DNA of 14,647 nt from Anaerolineaceae bacterium (GTDB taxonomy: Bacteria; Chloroflexota; Anaerolineae; Anaerolineales; Anaerolineaceae): NCBI GenBank assembly GCA_011620505.1, contig WOZA01000108.1:1-14647 (forward strand), written 5' to 3'. Below are positions 1 through 6,202 of this stretch, one piece after another. Below the pieces are notes generated by a model that ran no database searches, was not told the DNA's origin, and saw only the letters and a program-made list of their open reading frames with translations. Every line of letters begins with the position of its first letter. Positions within the stretch are counted from its first letter, which is position 1. The translations under genes were made by a program, and so were the position numbers.

Positions 1-1
1 C

Positions 2-163
2 CTTTACAAGAAAGCTCTCGAAGCCGTCCGGGAAGGCAAAGACCTGGAGGTTTCCGATTTTTACCTCTGCCCAACCTGCGGCTACATCGAGCTCGGCACA
101 CGCCCCGAACGCTGCCCGATCTGTAACATGAAAGGTGAAAAATTCTTACACTACCAGGCTTAA
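2..163 (+). CDS. Rubrerythrin, C-terminal part (5' end outside window)
   Basis: Only the last 53 codons are present, ending in TAA at 161-163. Two CxxC pairs, CPTC and CPIC, separated by the stretch GYIELGTRPER, form a rubredoxin-like Fe(Cys)4 knuckle. The sequence CPTCGYIELG followed by PERCPICNMKGEKF is the typical C-terminal end of rubrerythrins, which use a diiron domain plus this rubredoxin domain to reduce hydrogen peroxide in the cytoplasm of anaerobes and microaerophiles. The diiron four-helix domain must lie upstream of the window, so family membership rests on the tail alone; another rubredoxin-tailed ferritin-like protein is possible. The gene converges on the methyltransferase gene at 184-1212, with only 20 nt between the two stops. 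Confidence 0.8.
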   Translation, partial: LYKKALEAVREGKDLEVSDFYLCPTCGYIELGTRPERCPICNMKGEKFLHYQA

Positions 164-183
164 TAAGGGCTGATAGTTGCGAG

Positions 184-1212
184 CTATGCGCGCCTGCCGT
201 CTTTGCGGTAGGCGCGCATGATTATGATCTTAGTCGGGTGATTAAACGGGGAAGGGTCAGCCGGGGCTTTTGCGACAATGCTCTGCGCGTAGCCAGTGAC
301 ATCCTGTGGGACTGGAATAATTTCTGATATTTCCAGGTATCCATCAGCAGTCAGTTTCCTGACACTTTCCATTAATTCGTTTCCGGGCAAAAACAACGCA
401 TTGTTGATTGCCACCAGCCAGCCTTCATGACCGACCAGCGGTCGCACTTTGTTGATCAAGCCCTGCCAGTTTTGTAACAGATCCACTTTACCGTGGCGTG
501 TTTGTGAGAAAAGCGGCGCGTCCAGGATGACGCAACTAAACAGCTCCGCTTGGCTCTTAAACCTTGCAACCACAGGATAGAAATCCTGGCTGAGGGTCTT
601 CATTGTGCCCGGGAAGTGGTTTAACCCAAGTGAATCCTGCGCCACTGCGAGAAAATAGGGGTTGAGATCGGTCTGAATGACTTCACTTGCGCCTCCTGCC
701 AGGGCGGCGATGCCAAGCGCACCGGTATAGGCAAAACAATTCAAGACGCGTGCGCTCTTCATCTGCCGGCTGAGCCAGAGGCGAAGGTTGCGGGTGTCAG
801 GGTAGAAGCTGGTGTCCTGGTTGAGCCTGAGGTTGAGCGCAAATTTCACGCCATTTTCTTCGATGGAGGTGGAAACCTGTTCACCAAGGATCAACTCCCC
901 CTGGCGCTGTTTGGGATCCTGAGCATAACGTTGTTTGAGCAGGACGCTGTGCACCTCGGGCAAGGCTGTGGCATAGAATTGAGCGATTTCCTGATGCAAT
1001 TCCGGCTGGGACGCCCGCTCGCGGTCATGCTCCGAAATGACCAGGGTATTGGCGAACAGGTCGACCGTCAGGCGGGGAAAACCTTCATAGAAACCATTAA
1101 ACAGCCGTACGGCGTTGGTGGCGCTGAGTGATGGGTCTTTTAGCCGGAGTTCCAGGCATGTTTCAAGCGTTTTCCGCAAGCCGGGTTCTACAACAAGAGT
1201 TTTGTTATCCAA
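184..1212 (-). CDS. Class I SAM-dependent methyltransferase, RlmI/RlmK-like
   Basis: A 342-residue protein resembling the 23S rRNA cytosine/guanine methyltransferases RlmI and RlmKL. Residues 35-60 match the RlmI central segment (RLFNGFYEGFPRLTVDLF). DTSFYPDTRNLR at 133-144 corresponds to the family's 'TGFF.D.R.NR' block. VLNCFAYTGALGIAAL at 156-171 is SAM motif I. DAPLF at 231-235 stands where DPP[AS]F is usual. The N-terminal PUA RNA-binding domain seen in RlmI (about 396 residues) is missing or much reduced, and the second motif IV residue is Ala, so the substrate cannot be assigned; rRNA is the likely target class. The start codon is TTG, chosen because GAGGT lies 5 nt upstream and there is no nearby in-frame ATG. 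It is divergent from the ZIP gene with 57 nt between the starts. Its last 11 codons lie inside a strong hairpin (186-219). Confidence 0.8.
   Translation of the reverse strand: MDNKTLVVEPGLRKTLETCLELRLKDPSLSATNAVRLFNGFYEGFPRLTVDLFANTLVISEHDRERASQPELHQEIAQFYATALPEVHSVLLKQRYAQDPKQRQGELILGEQVSTSIEENGVKFALNLRLNQDTSFYPDTRNLRLWLSRQMKSARVLNCFAYTGALGIAALAGGASEVIQTDLNPYFLAVAQDSLGLNHFPGTMKTLSQDFYPVVARFKSQAELFSCVILDAPLFSQTRHGKVDLLQNWQGLINKVRPLVGHEGWLVAINNALFLPGNELMESVRKLTADGYLEISEIIPVPQDVTGYAQSIVAKAPADPSPFNHPTKIIIMRAYRKDGRRA
186..219. terminator. 14-bp hairpin at the 3' end of the RlmI-like gene, between convergent genes
   Basis: The arms 186-199 and 206-219 pair over 14 bp (13 Watson-Crick pairs plus one G-U) around a 6-nt loop. 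The stem is GC-rich (ATGCGCGCC outer part). It covers the stop codon and last 11 codons of the minus-strand gene and lies just after the rubrerythrin stop. Neither side has a proper U tract, so this is a terminator-like or mRNA 3'-end-stabilising structure and not a canonical intrinsic terminator. Confidence 0.5.
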
Positions 1213-1217
1213 TAATT

Positions 1218-1222
1218 ACCTC
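1218..1222 (-). promoter_or_regulatory. Shine-Dalgarno site setting the TTG start of the RlmI-like gene
   Basis: Read on the minus strand this is GAGGT followed by a 5-nt spacer (AATTA) and TTG. It supports the unusual TTG start at 1212-1210. Confidence 0.6.
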
Positions 1223-1269
1223 AAGGTTTACAATAGCTATGGAACTAATCTTATCATCGGAGAGAAACC

Positions 1270-2085
1270 ATGATCCTCGAAAAATTTGCCCAATTCAATC
1301 CCATCATTCAAGCCTTGCTCGGCACAACTTTCACGTATGCCATGACAGCCCTGGGCGCAGCCGGAGTGTTTATTGGCAAGGATCTTAATCGCCAAATGCT
1401 CGATGCCATGATGGGCTTTGCGGCGGGCGTGATGATTGCTGCGAGTTATTTTTCCTTGCTTGCTCCCGCTATTGGAATGTCTGAAGGCCTGGGTTTGCCG
1501 GTCTGGGTCCCGGCTGTAGCTGGATTTCTTGCAGGCGGCGGATTCCTCCTGCTGGTGGACAAGCTCCTGCCGCATCTTCACCCGGGAGGAAGTCAACCTG
1601 AAGGGGTTAAAAGTTCCTGGCAGCGAAGTGTTCTGCTGGTTGTAGCTATTACCCTACACAACATTCCTGAAGGTTTGGCGGTGGGTGTGGCTTTTGGTGC
1701 TGCAGGAGCGGGCATCGCTGGGGCATCTCTCAGTTCAGCGATTGCATTGGCCTTGGGTATCGGGATCCAGAACTTCCCTGAGGGTATGGCGGTCTCCATG
1801 CCGCTTCGCAGCGAAAATGTCAGCCGCAAAAAAGCTTTTATGTTTGGGCAATACTCCGGCCTGGTTGAACCGATCGCGGCAGTCATCGGTGCATGGGCAG
1901 TGTTATCGATCCGGGGTCTACTGCCCTACGCGCTGGCATTTGCAGCGGGCGCTATGATTTACGTGGTAGCTGAGGAATTAATCCCGGAAGCAAAACGCTC
2001 GGCAGGAGATCACTCGGACGTGCCAACGATTGCCGTCATGCTGGGGTTTGCAGTCATGATGCTGCTGGATGTCGCCCTGGGTTAG
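1270..2085 (+). CDS. ZIP-family divalent metal transporter (GufA subfamily)
   Basis: A 271-residue polytopic membrane protein with about eight hydrophobic segments. The two hallmark ZIP metal-site helices are clear: HNIPEG at 130-135 (TM4) and QNFPEGMAV at 167-175 (TM5). Gln instead of His at the start of the second motif is the GufA-type pattern. The loop before TM4 carries His102 and His104 (PHLHPGG), like the histidine-bearing cytoplasmic loop of other ZIPs. EELIPE at 235-240 is the conserved TM6 block. ZIP proteins move zinc, and often iron or manganese, into the cytoplasm; the metal here cannot be read from sequence. The ATG follows GGAGAG with a short spacer. No metal-regulator site was recognised in the 57-nt divergent gap. 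Its stop overlaps the stop of the convergent gene by 4 nt. Confidence 0.93.
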   Translation: MILEKFAQFNPIIQALLGTTFTYAMTALGAAGVFIGKDLNRQMLDAMMGFAAGVMIAASYFSLLAPAIGMSEGLGLPVWVPAVAGFLAGGGFLLLVDKLLPHLHPGGSQPEGVKSSWQRSVLLVVAITLHNIPEGLAVGVAFGAAGAGIAGASLSSAIALALGIGIQNFPEGMAVSMPLRSENVSRKKAFMFGQYSGLVEPIAAVIGAWAVLSIRGLLPYALAFAAGAMIYVVAEELIPEAKRSAGDHSDVPTIAVMLGFAVMMLLDVALG

Positions 2086-2097
2086 AGCCCGGGTTTT
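2076..2097 (+). terminator. Weak intrinsic terminator for the ZIP gene
   Basis: CCTGGG (2076-2081) pairs with CCCGGG (2088-2093), 6 bp with one G-U, and TTTT (2094-2097) follows. The loop TTAGAG holds the stop codons of both convergent genes. The U tract is short, so efficiency is doubtful. Confidence 0.4.
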
Positions 2098-2819
2098 CGC
2101 CAGACCTGGTACAAACCCAGATTACCTTCCTTGCCATCTGAAAAGAACTCATCCTGAAGCGCCAATCCCTGCGATTCGCCGAGCGCTCGTAATTCTGGCG
2201 CTGAGAAATGGTGAATGTATCGCAACCTGGCAGGTTTGCCAGGATCTGCCCGCCAATCCATCAACAGATCGGCTTTGTCTACGGTTTCATCCGTGATTCC
2301 AAGCGGACTCCATGCCACCAGGTGTTTTTCGAGGCGCTGATTTCCGAGCACTTGCCAGCAGGAGAGGAAAAAACGACCATTGGGACTGAGTGTGGCACTC
2401 ACTGAAGAAAACAACTGCCGGTGCAATTCCGAACCCGGCAGGTGATGGAGCGCAGCGAATGAACAAATGGCATCCGCGCGGTCAACCCATTCCAACCAGG
2501 AGGAGTTTGCCAGCGAGCCTTGCCTGAAGGTGTAACTGCCGGAGGCGGCACCTTGCACAGCAGTCTCCGCCTGCTCCAGGAAATAGGCGTTTTCGTCGAC
2601 ACCAACATAACTGCCGCAAAAACCTTCGCTTTTCAGTAATTCCGCCAGGTTTCCATTGCCACAACCCAGATCCAGCACCACGTTGGCTTGGATAATTTGT
2701 GGGATTAAACGCTGTACGCCGGGTTGGACGCTGTGGCGCGTCGCAGCGAAAGACTGCGCATAGGTAGCGTAGAATTCCTGGTTTAGCCGCAGGAGTTTCT
2801 CGACCGTTTCAGATTGCAT
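2082..2819 (-). CDS. Trm9/ALKBH8-like SAM-dependent methyltransferase (putative tRNA wobble-uridine methylase)
   Basis: A 245-residue class I methyltransferase. SAM motif I is VVLDLGCGNGN at 47-57, with acidic Asp75 after strand 2. Several features follow the Trm9 layout: YAQSFAATRH at 20-29 (Trm9: IAPHFSQTRY); the block AICSFAALHHLPGSE at 117-131 (Trm9: ISIAVVHHWSTRE); GRFFLSCWQ at 148-156 (Trm9: QALIYCWAL); and RYIHHFSAPEL at 200-210 (Trm9: RYYHLYREGEL) near the C-terminus. Trm9 and ALKBH8 methylate 5-carboxymethyluridine at tRNA position 34 to mcm5U, with Trm112 as partner. The protein is shorter than yeast Trm9 (279 residues) because the Lys-rich insert is absent. It is divergent from elp3, whose product would make the cm5U precursor. 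No Shine-Dalgarno precedes the ATG; a TAAAAT box suggests a leaderless mRNA. Methyltransferase is certain; tRNA specificity is inferred. A generic small-molecule methylase remains possible. Confidence 0.7.
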   Translation of the reverse strand: MQSETVEKLLRLNQEFYATYAQSFAATRHSVQPGVQRLIPQIIQANVVLDLGCGNGNLAELLKSEGFCGSYVGVDENAYFLEQAETAVQGAASGSYTFRQGSLANSSWLEWVDRADAICSFAALHHLPGSELHRQLFSSVSATLSPNGRFFLSCWQVLGNQRLEKHLVAWSPLGITDETVDKADLLMDWRADPGKPARLRYIHHFSAPELRALGESQGLALQDEFFSDGKEGNLGLYQVWRKPGL

Positions 2820-2825
2820 ATACTG

Positions 2826-2853
2826 ATTTTATCAGTTAGTTTGGCGTTCTGAA
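2826..2853 (-). promoter_or_regulatory. Candidate promoter giving a leaderless Trm9-like mRNA
   Basis: On the minus strand TTCAGA (2853-2848), a 16-nt spacer and TAAAAT (2831-2826) precede the ATG at 2819 by only 6 nt. Transcription would begin at or next to the start codon, which fits the absence of a ribosome-binding site. The -10 box sits inside the perfect inverted repeat ACTGAT-TTT-ATCAGT (2822-2836), which could be an operator. Confidence 0.4.
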
Positions 2854-2952
2854 TCGGCTATTAGCTAACGAAATCTTGGCTGTCAACTGCTTTCAGAGTG
2901 TGTAACAGATCAATCTTTGAATTCCGGGAAAACTTATATTTCTTCCCTGAGG

Positions 2953-2958
2953 TAGAAT
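2953..2958 (+). promoter_or_regulatory. Candidate -10 box for elp3
   Basis: TAGAAT lies 8 nt before the elp3 ATG at 2967. No good -35 is seen at the right distance. If used, the transcript would be nearly leaderless; otherwise the GAGGT at 2949-2953 would serve as a ribosome-binding site from an upstream start. Confidence 0.3.
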
Positions 2959-2966
2959 AGAAATCC

Positions 2967-4595
2967 ATGGATACCTCAACCGAACGTGAACGTTGGCAGA
3001 AGAAGCGCCAGTATTCTCCCCAGGAACTCGAACTGGCTCTTAAGGTGCTTGAAGCCGTGCGGGCGGGGGCTGAGGTGCGCCAGGCTTTGCGCGCAAATCC
3101 ACTCCCCGAAGGCAAAGGGTTCCTTGCCAAACATACCTTGGTGGCTGCTTACCGGCGCATGGTGGAGGCAGGCGAGTGGGAGGAGGACCCGGTTTTGCTG
3201 GCAAAAATTCGGATGAAGCCAATTCGCACCCTCTCGGGTGTGACGACCATCACCATCCTCACCAAGCCTAACCCCTGCCCGGGCGAGTGTATTTTTTGCC
3301 CGAGTGAAGCAGGAATGCCGCAATCGTACCTCTCAGACGAACCAGGCGCGCGGCGCGGCGTTGAAAATCACTTCGACCCTTACCTGCAGGTCAGCTCGAG
3401 GCTTAAAGCGCTGCATGAAGTGGGTCACCCGACCGATAAAATTGAACTGCTCATCCTTGGCGGGTCATGGTCGGCATACCCTTCCGATTATCGTGAGTGG
3501 TTCATCCGCCGTTGTTTTGAGGCACTCAACGAAGAGAATCCCCTGGATGACCAAGGCGCTGTTTCCCTGGCTGAGGTACAGGAACGAAATGTCGCTGGTG
3601 TTCACCGTAATGTTGGGCTGGTGATCGAAACCCGACCTGACCTGATTACACTCGAGGGTTTACTGGAATTGCGCCGGCAAGGTGTTACCAAGATCCAGAT
3701 TGGTGTTCAGAGTATGGATGACACCATCCTGCTGCTCAACCGCCGCGGTCATACCGCAGCGGAAACCGAAGACGCGGTTGCCCTGGTGCGCGCAGCAGGC
3801 TATAAAGTCGTGCTGCACTGGATGCCGAATTTGCTTGGAGCCACCCCCGAAAGCGATCGGGAGGACTTCAAACGCTTGTGGCGGGATGGTGGCTTGCAGC
3901 CCGATGAGCTCAAGATTTATCCCTGCCAGTTGCTTGAATCCGCGGAACTATACCGCTATTGGCAGGCGGGCGAATATCAGCCTTACTCGGAGGAGACCCT
4001 AATCTCGCTGATCGCAGATGTCAAGCTGGAAGTGCCCCGCTTCTGCCGCATCAACCGCGTCATACGGGATATCCCATCCCCCCTGGTTGTGGAAGGGAAT
4101 CGCAACACCAGCTTAAGGCAAGATGTCGCCCGGCTGCTGCAGCAGCGCGGGCAGCAGTGCCAGTGCATCCGCTGCCGCGAGATCCGGTATGGCAAAGTGG
4201 ATCCAAAATCGTTAGTTTTAACAGATCAGGTGTATCTAGCAGGTCAGGCAGAAGAGCATTTCCTGTCATTCAACACACCGGATGACAAGATTGTGGGTTT
4301 TCTGCGGCTTTCCCTGCCTCAGGTTGAAACTACTCCGGCAATACCTGATCTCCACCGGGCAGCGATCATCCGTGAGGTGCACGTGTATGGGCAGTCCCTG
4401 GAAGTTGGTTCCGAACAGGCTGGCGCCGCGCAGCACATCGGTTTGGGTAGTCAACTGCTGCTTGAAGCTGAACGAATTGCCAGGGAACACCACTTTCAGG
4501 GTTTGGCGGTTATCTCAGCGGTTGGCACCCGCAATTACTACGCCGAGAGAGGCTTCAAGCTCGGCGAGCTCTATATGCGCAAGTCTTTCGAATAA
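2967..4595 (+). CDS. elp3: Bacterial Elp3: tRNA uridine-34 modification radical SAM/GNAT enzyme
   Basis: A 542-residue protein with full Elp3 architecture. An N-terminal basic helical region (1-90) corresponds to the tRNA-binding part. The radical SAM domain carries C104, C108 and C111 (NPCPGECIFCP), then ELLILGGSWSAYP at 160-172 and GVTKIQIGVQS at 239-249. C320 together with C398, C400 and C403 (CQCIRCREIR) would bind the structural zinc. The C-terminal GNAT domain has IGLGSQLLLEAE at 491-502 and NYYAERGFKLGELY at 523-536. Elp3 joins an acetyl-CoA-derived carboxymethyl group to C5 of the wobble uridine. In eukaryotes it is the catalytic subunit of Elongator; in bacteria and archaea it works without the other subunits, and the Dehalococcoides (Chloroflexota) enzyme is a structural model. 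ATG at 2967 gives a normal length. It is divergent from the Trm9-like gene (147 nt apart) and ends at a bidirectional terminator. Confidence 0.95.
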   Translation: MDTSTERERWQKKRQYSPQELELALKVLEAVRAGAEVRQALRANPLPEGKGFLAKHTLVAAYRRMVEAGEWEEDPVLLAKIRMKPIRTLSGVTTITILTKPNPCPGECIFCPSEAGMPQSYLSDEPGARRGVENHFDPYLQVSSRLKALHEVGHPTDKIELLILGGSWSAYPSDYREWFIRRCFEALNEENPLDDQGAVSLAEVQERNVAGVHRNVGLVIETRPDLITLEGLLELRRQGVTKIQIGVQSMDDTILLLNRRGHTAAETEDAVALVRAAGYKVVLHWMPNLLGATPESDREDFKRLWRDGGLQPDELKIYPCQLLESAELYRYWQAGEYQPYSEETLISLIADVKLEVPRFCRINRVIRDIPSPLVVEGNRNTSLRQDVARLLQQRGQQCQCIRCREIRYGKVDPKSLVLTDQVYLAGQAEEHFLSFNTPDDKIVGFLRLSLPQVETTPAIPDLHRAAIIREVHVYGQSLEVGSEQAGAAQHIGLGSQLLLEAERIAREHHFQGLAVISAVGTRNYYAERGFKLGELYMRKSFE

Positions 4596-4631
4596 AAAAA
4601 CCGCTGGCGTTCGACACACCAGCGGGTTTTT
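4594..4631. terminator. Bidirectional intrinsic terminator between elp3 and the AIM24-family gene
   Basis: CCGCTGG (4601-4607) and CCAGCGG (4619-4625) pair perfectly around an 11-nt loop. On the plus strand GTTTTT follows; on the minus strand the stem is followed by seven T (4600-4594). The flanking A and T runs can lengthen the stem. It serves both convergent genes. Confidence 0.85.
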
Positions 4632-4643
4632 GTCAGTCCGATC

Positions 4644-5324
4644 TTAATCCTTTTGATGAGGCATGTAGGGCAGGATCTTGGCGGCAAAGCTGGCAGCATT
4701 GATTGACTGCAGCCAGACCTTTCCGGGACCCTGAACGTTGCTCAGGAACAACCCCTCACCACCGAAGAGCACATTGGTAAACCCTTTGACGGTTTCGACG
4801 TCATAGGATACCCGGGATTCAAACATAGCAAGATTGCCGGTGTCGACTTTGAGGCGTTCACCAGGAGCGAGATCTTTCTCGACAACAGTTCCATCGAGCT
4901 CGAGGAATACAATACCGCGACCGCTCAGCCGCTGCATGATGAAGCCTTCGCCGCCAAAAATGCCTGCTTTAAGCTTGGTAACATGTGTGGAGAGCTCGAT
5001 GCCAGGAGTCGCACACAAAAAGGCAGATTTTTGGGCGATATAATCCATGCTGCCATCAAGCTCCAGGGCTATAATGGCTCCGGGAAATGAAGAAGCAAGG
5101 GTCATCTCAGCGCCGCTGGCGAGGGCGGTGTAGGTAGCCATGAACAGAGACTCACCAGACAGCATGCGTCCGAGCCCTTTCATCAGACCACCGCGTACGT
5201 TGGTTTCCATCCTGAAATTGTCGGTCATCCAGGTCATGCCACCTGACTGAGTGTAGATGGCTTCATTAGCTTCGAACTGCAAGCTGACTGCGGGTAATTT
5301 ATCACCAAAAACCTTGTATTTCAT
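4644..5324 (-). CDS. AIM24 / TIGR00266-family protein
   Basis: A 226-residue protein made almost entirely of beta-strand-like segments. It has the pattern of the TIGR00266/AIM24 family: an N-terminal FEANEAIYTQSGGMTWM (17-33), a glycine-rich segment with a basic tract (TNVRGGLMKGLGRML, 41-55), the conserved SGESLFMATYTA (56-67), then KAGIFGGEGFIMQRLSG (119-135) and LFGGEGLFLSNVQGPG (186-201). Family members form a beta-prism fold, and the yeast relative AIM24 is mitochondrial; the bacterial role is unknown and no catalytic residues are established. There is no signal peptide. The ATG follows AAAGGA at good spacing. It is downstream of rpiB in the same direction with a 103-nt gap, so it may have its own promoter. 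Confidence 0.88.
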   Translation of the reverse strand: MKYKVFGDKLPAVSLQFEANEAIYTQSGGMTWMTDNFRMETNVRGGLMKGLGRMLSGESLFMATYTALASGAEMTLASSFPGAIIALELDGSMDYIAQKSAFLCATPGIELSTHVTKLKAGIFGGEGFIMQRLSGRGIVFLELDGTVVEKDLAPGERLKVDTGNLAMFESRVSYDVETVKGFTNVLFGGEGLFLSNVQGPGKVWLQSINAASFAAKILPYMPHQKD

Positions 5325-5345
5325 ACGAGTCCTTTCACTATAAGA

Positions 5346-5362
5346 AGAATTGTAATAATTCT
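5346..5362. promoter_or_regulatory. Inverted repeat upstream of the AIM24-family gene, possible operator
   Basis: AGAATT-GTAAT-AATTCT is a perfect 6-bp inverted repeat with a 5-nt spacer, 22 nt upstream of the AIM24-family start and overlapping a candidate TAGAAT box on the minus strand. The surroundings are AT-rich, so it could be chance. Confidence 0.25.
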
Positions 5363-5386
5363 ACAACAAAATAGGAAAAGGTTGCG

Positions 5387-5427
5387 CCTATACAGTGCGA
5401 ACGCCTGTAAAAATGATTTACGATAGG
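5387..5427. other. Nested inverted repeats just downstream of rpiB
   Basis: The outer arms CCTAT (5387-5391) and ATAGG (5423-5427) enclose ACAG/CTGT (5392-5395, 5405-5408) and GTAAA/TTTAC (5407-5411, 5417-5421). The two inner hairpins share two bases, so they compete or form a strained three-way junction. It ends directly at the rpiB stop. There is no clear U tract, so it is not a standard terminator. Confidence 0.25.
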
Positions 5428-5952
5428 TTAATTGTCGCTGACTGGTTGATCCCCAGCATGGATCGGATTCGTATCGTCTTCTTTCACGGGGTGAGGCACA
5501 ACCGGGATGGCATAGCGCTGTTCGATCCGGGTCAGCATGTCCACGCGCCGTTCGTGGCGCCCGCCCTCAAAGGAGGCGTTCAGCCAGCCTTCGGTAATCA
5601 GGGTTGCCAAACCACTTGCCACCACCCTGGCTCCCAGGCAGAGCACATTGCTATTATTGTGCCGCTTTGAGAGGATGGCAGAATAGGGTTCGCTGCAGGC
5701 TGCAGCCCGAATGTTGGGGATCTTGTTGGCTGCGATCGACATGCCAATGCCAGTCCCGCAGATCAGGATTCCACGGTCAAATTCTGAGGAGAGGATTGCT
5801 TTGCAGACAATCTCAGCAATGCGCGGATAGTCACAACTTTCCGGTGTGTGGGTGCCAAAATCTTCATAAGGGATCATGCGGCTATCAAGATAGGCCTTGA
5901 TTACTTCTTTTAGCGCCAAACCCGTGTGATCAGAACCGATTGCGATTTTCAT
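5428..5952 (-). CDS. rpiB: Ribose-5-phosphate isomerase B
   Basis: A RpiB/LacAB-family sugar phosphate isomerase of 174 residues, interconverting ribose 5-phosphate and ribulose 5-phosphate in the non-oxidative pentose phosphate pathway. Visible active-site elements are GSDHTG at 6-11 (Asp8, His9), CDYP at 40-43, ICGTGIGMS at 64-72 (Cys65 is the position of the catalytic base in E. coli RpiB), KRHNNSNVLCLGAR at 96-109 (His98, Asn99) and RHERRVDML at 132-140. The ATG at 5952 is chosen over an upstream in-frame ATG at 5982: it gives the standard MKIAIGSDH start and has GAGGT 4 nt before it. The family is usually 145-150 residues; about 25 extra residues at the C-terminus (PVVPHPVKEDD onward) are proline- and acid-rich and probably flexible. 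Confidence 0.93.
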   Translation of the reverse strand: MKIAIGSDHTGLALKEVIKAYLDSRMIPYEDFGTHTPESCDYPRIAEIVCKAILSSEFDRGILICGTGIGMSIAANKIPNIRAAACSEPYSAILSKRHNNSNVLCLGARVVASGLATLITEGWLNASFEGGRHERRVDMLTRIEQRYAIPVVPHPVKEDDTNPIHAGDQPVSDN

Positions 5953-5956
5953 AGTT

Positions 5957-5961
5957 ACCTC
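5957..5961 (-). promoter_or_regulatory. rpiB: Ribosome-binding site that fixes the rpiB start
   Basis: GAGGT on the minus strand, with AACT between it and the ATG at 5952. The alternative upstream ATG (5982) has no such site. Confidence 0.6.
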
Positions 5962-5980
5962 ACTTGGTTGAATTGTTATC

Positions 5981-5986
5981 ATTATA
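5981..5986 (-). promoter_or_regulatory. rpiB: Candidate -10 box for rpiB
   Basis: A consensus TATAAT on the minus strand, 28 nt before the ATG, allows a leader of about 20 nt that contains the Shine-Dalgarno site. The -35 region is poor. Confidence 0.45.
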
Positions 5987-6202
5987 CCGAACTCCCGAAG
6001 TTTTCTTTACCAAAACGCGTGTTTGCACAGCTCTTGAGTTGTGGAGGGTGCAGTTTGACAGTGGCGTTATTTGCTGTCCCATTATCACCGACCGCTCACG
6101 GAAACAGTTGCTGATACGGTCCGATGGTGGCACGAAAATCGGAAGCAGATTAAGCCTTCTTTGCGAATAAGTTCAGACTGATAACTAAAATAGAAGCTGA
6201 GC
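5987..6202. other. Gene-free spacer between the rpiB promoter and the methyltransferase gene
   Basis: About 216 nt with no convincing coding region on either strand, no tRNA-like fold and no terminator with a U tract. At its left edge the CTGAGCTCAG palindrome (6197-6206) covers the stop of the methyltransferase gene. I see no other structure. Confidence 0.5.

Noticed and set aside
5345..5363. A PerR/Fur-like operator upstream of the AIM24-family gene
   Set aside because: The sequence resembles the PerR box at about 11 of 14 positions by eye, but the half-site symmetry is poor and the region is AT-rich, so I only report the plain inverted repeat.
5953..5982. A longer rpiB start at 5982
   Set aside because: No ribosome-binding site, non-family residues before MKIAIGSDH, and it would start within the -10 region of the likely promoter.
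5987..6202. A small gene or structured RNA in the longest spacer
   Set aside because: Short frames on both strands lack ribosome-binding sites and domain features, and I found no strong hairpin or known riboswitch pattern.
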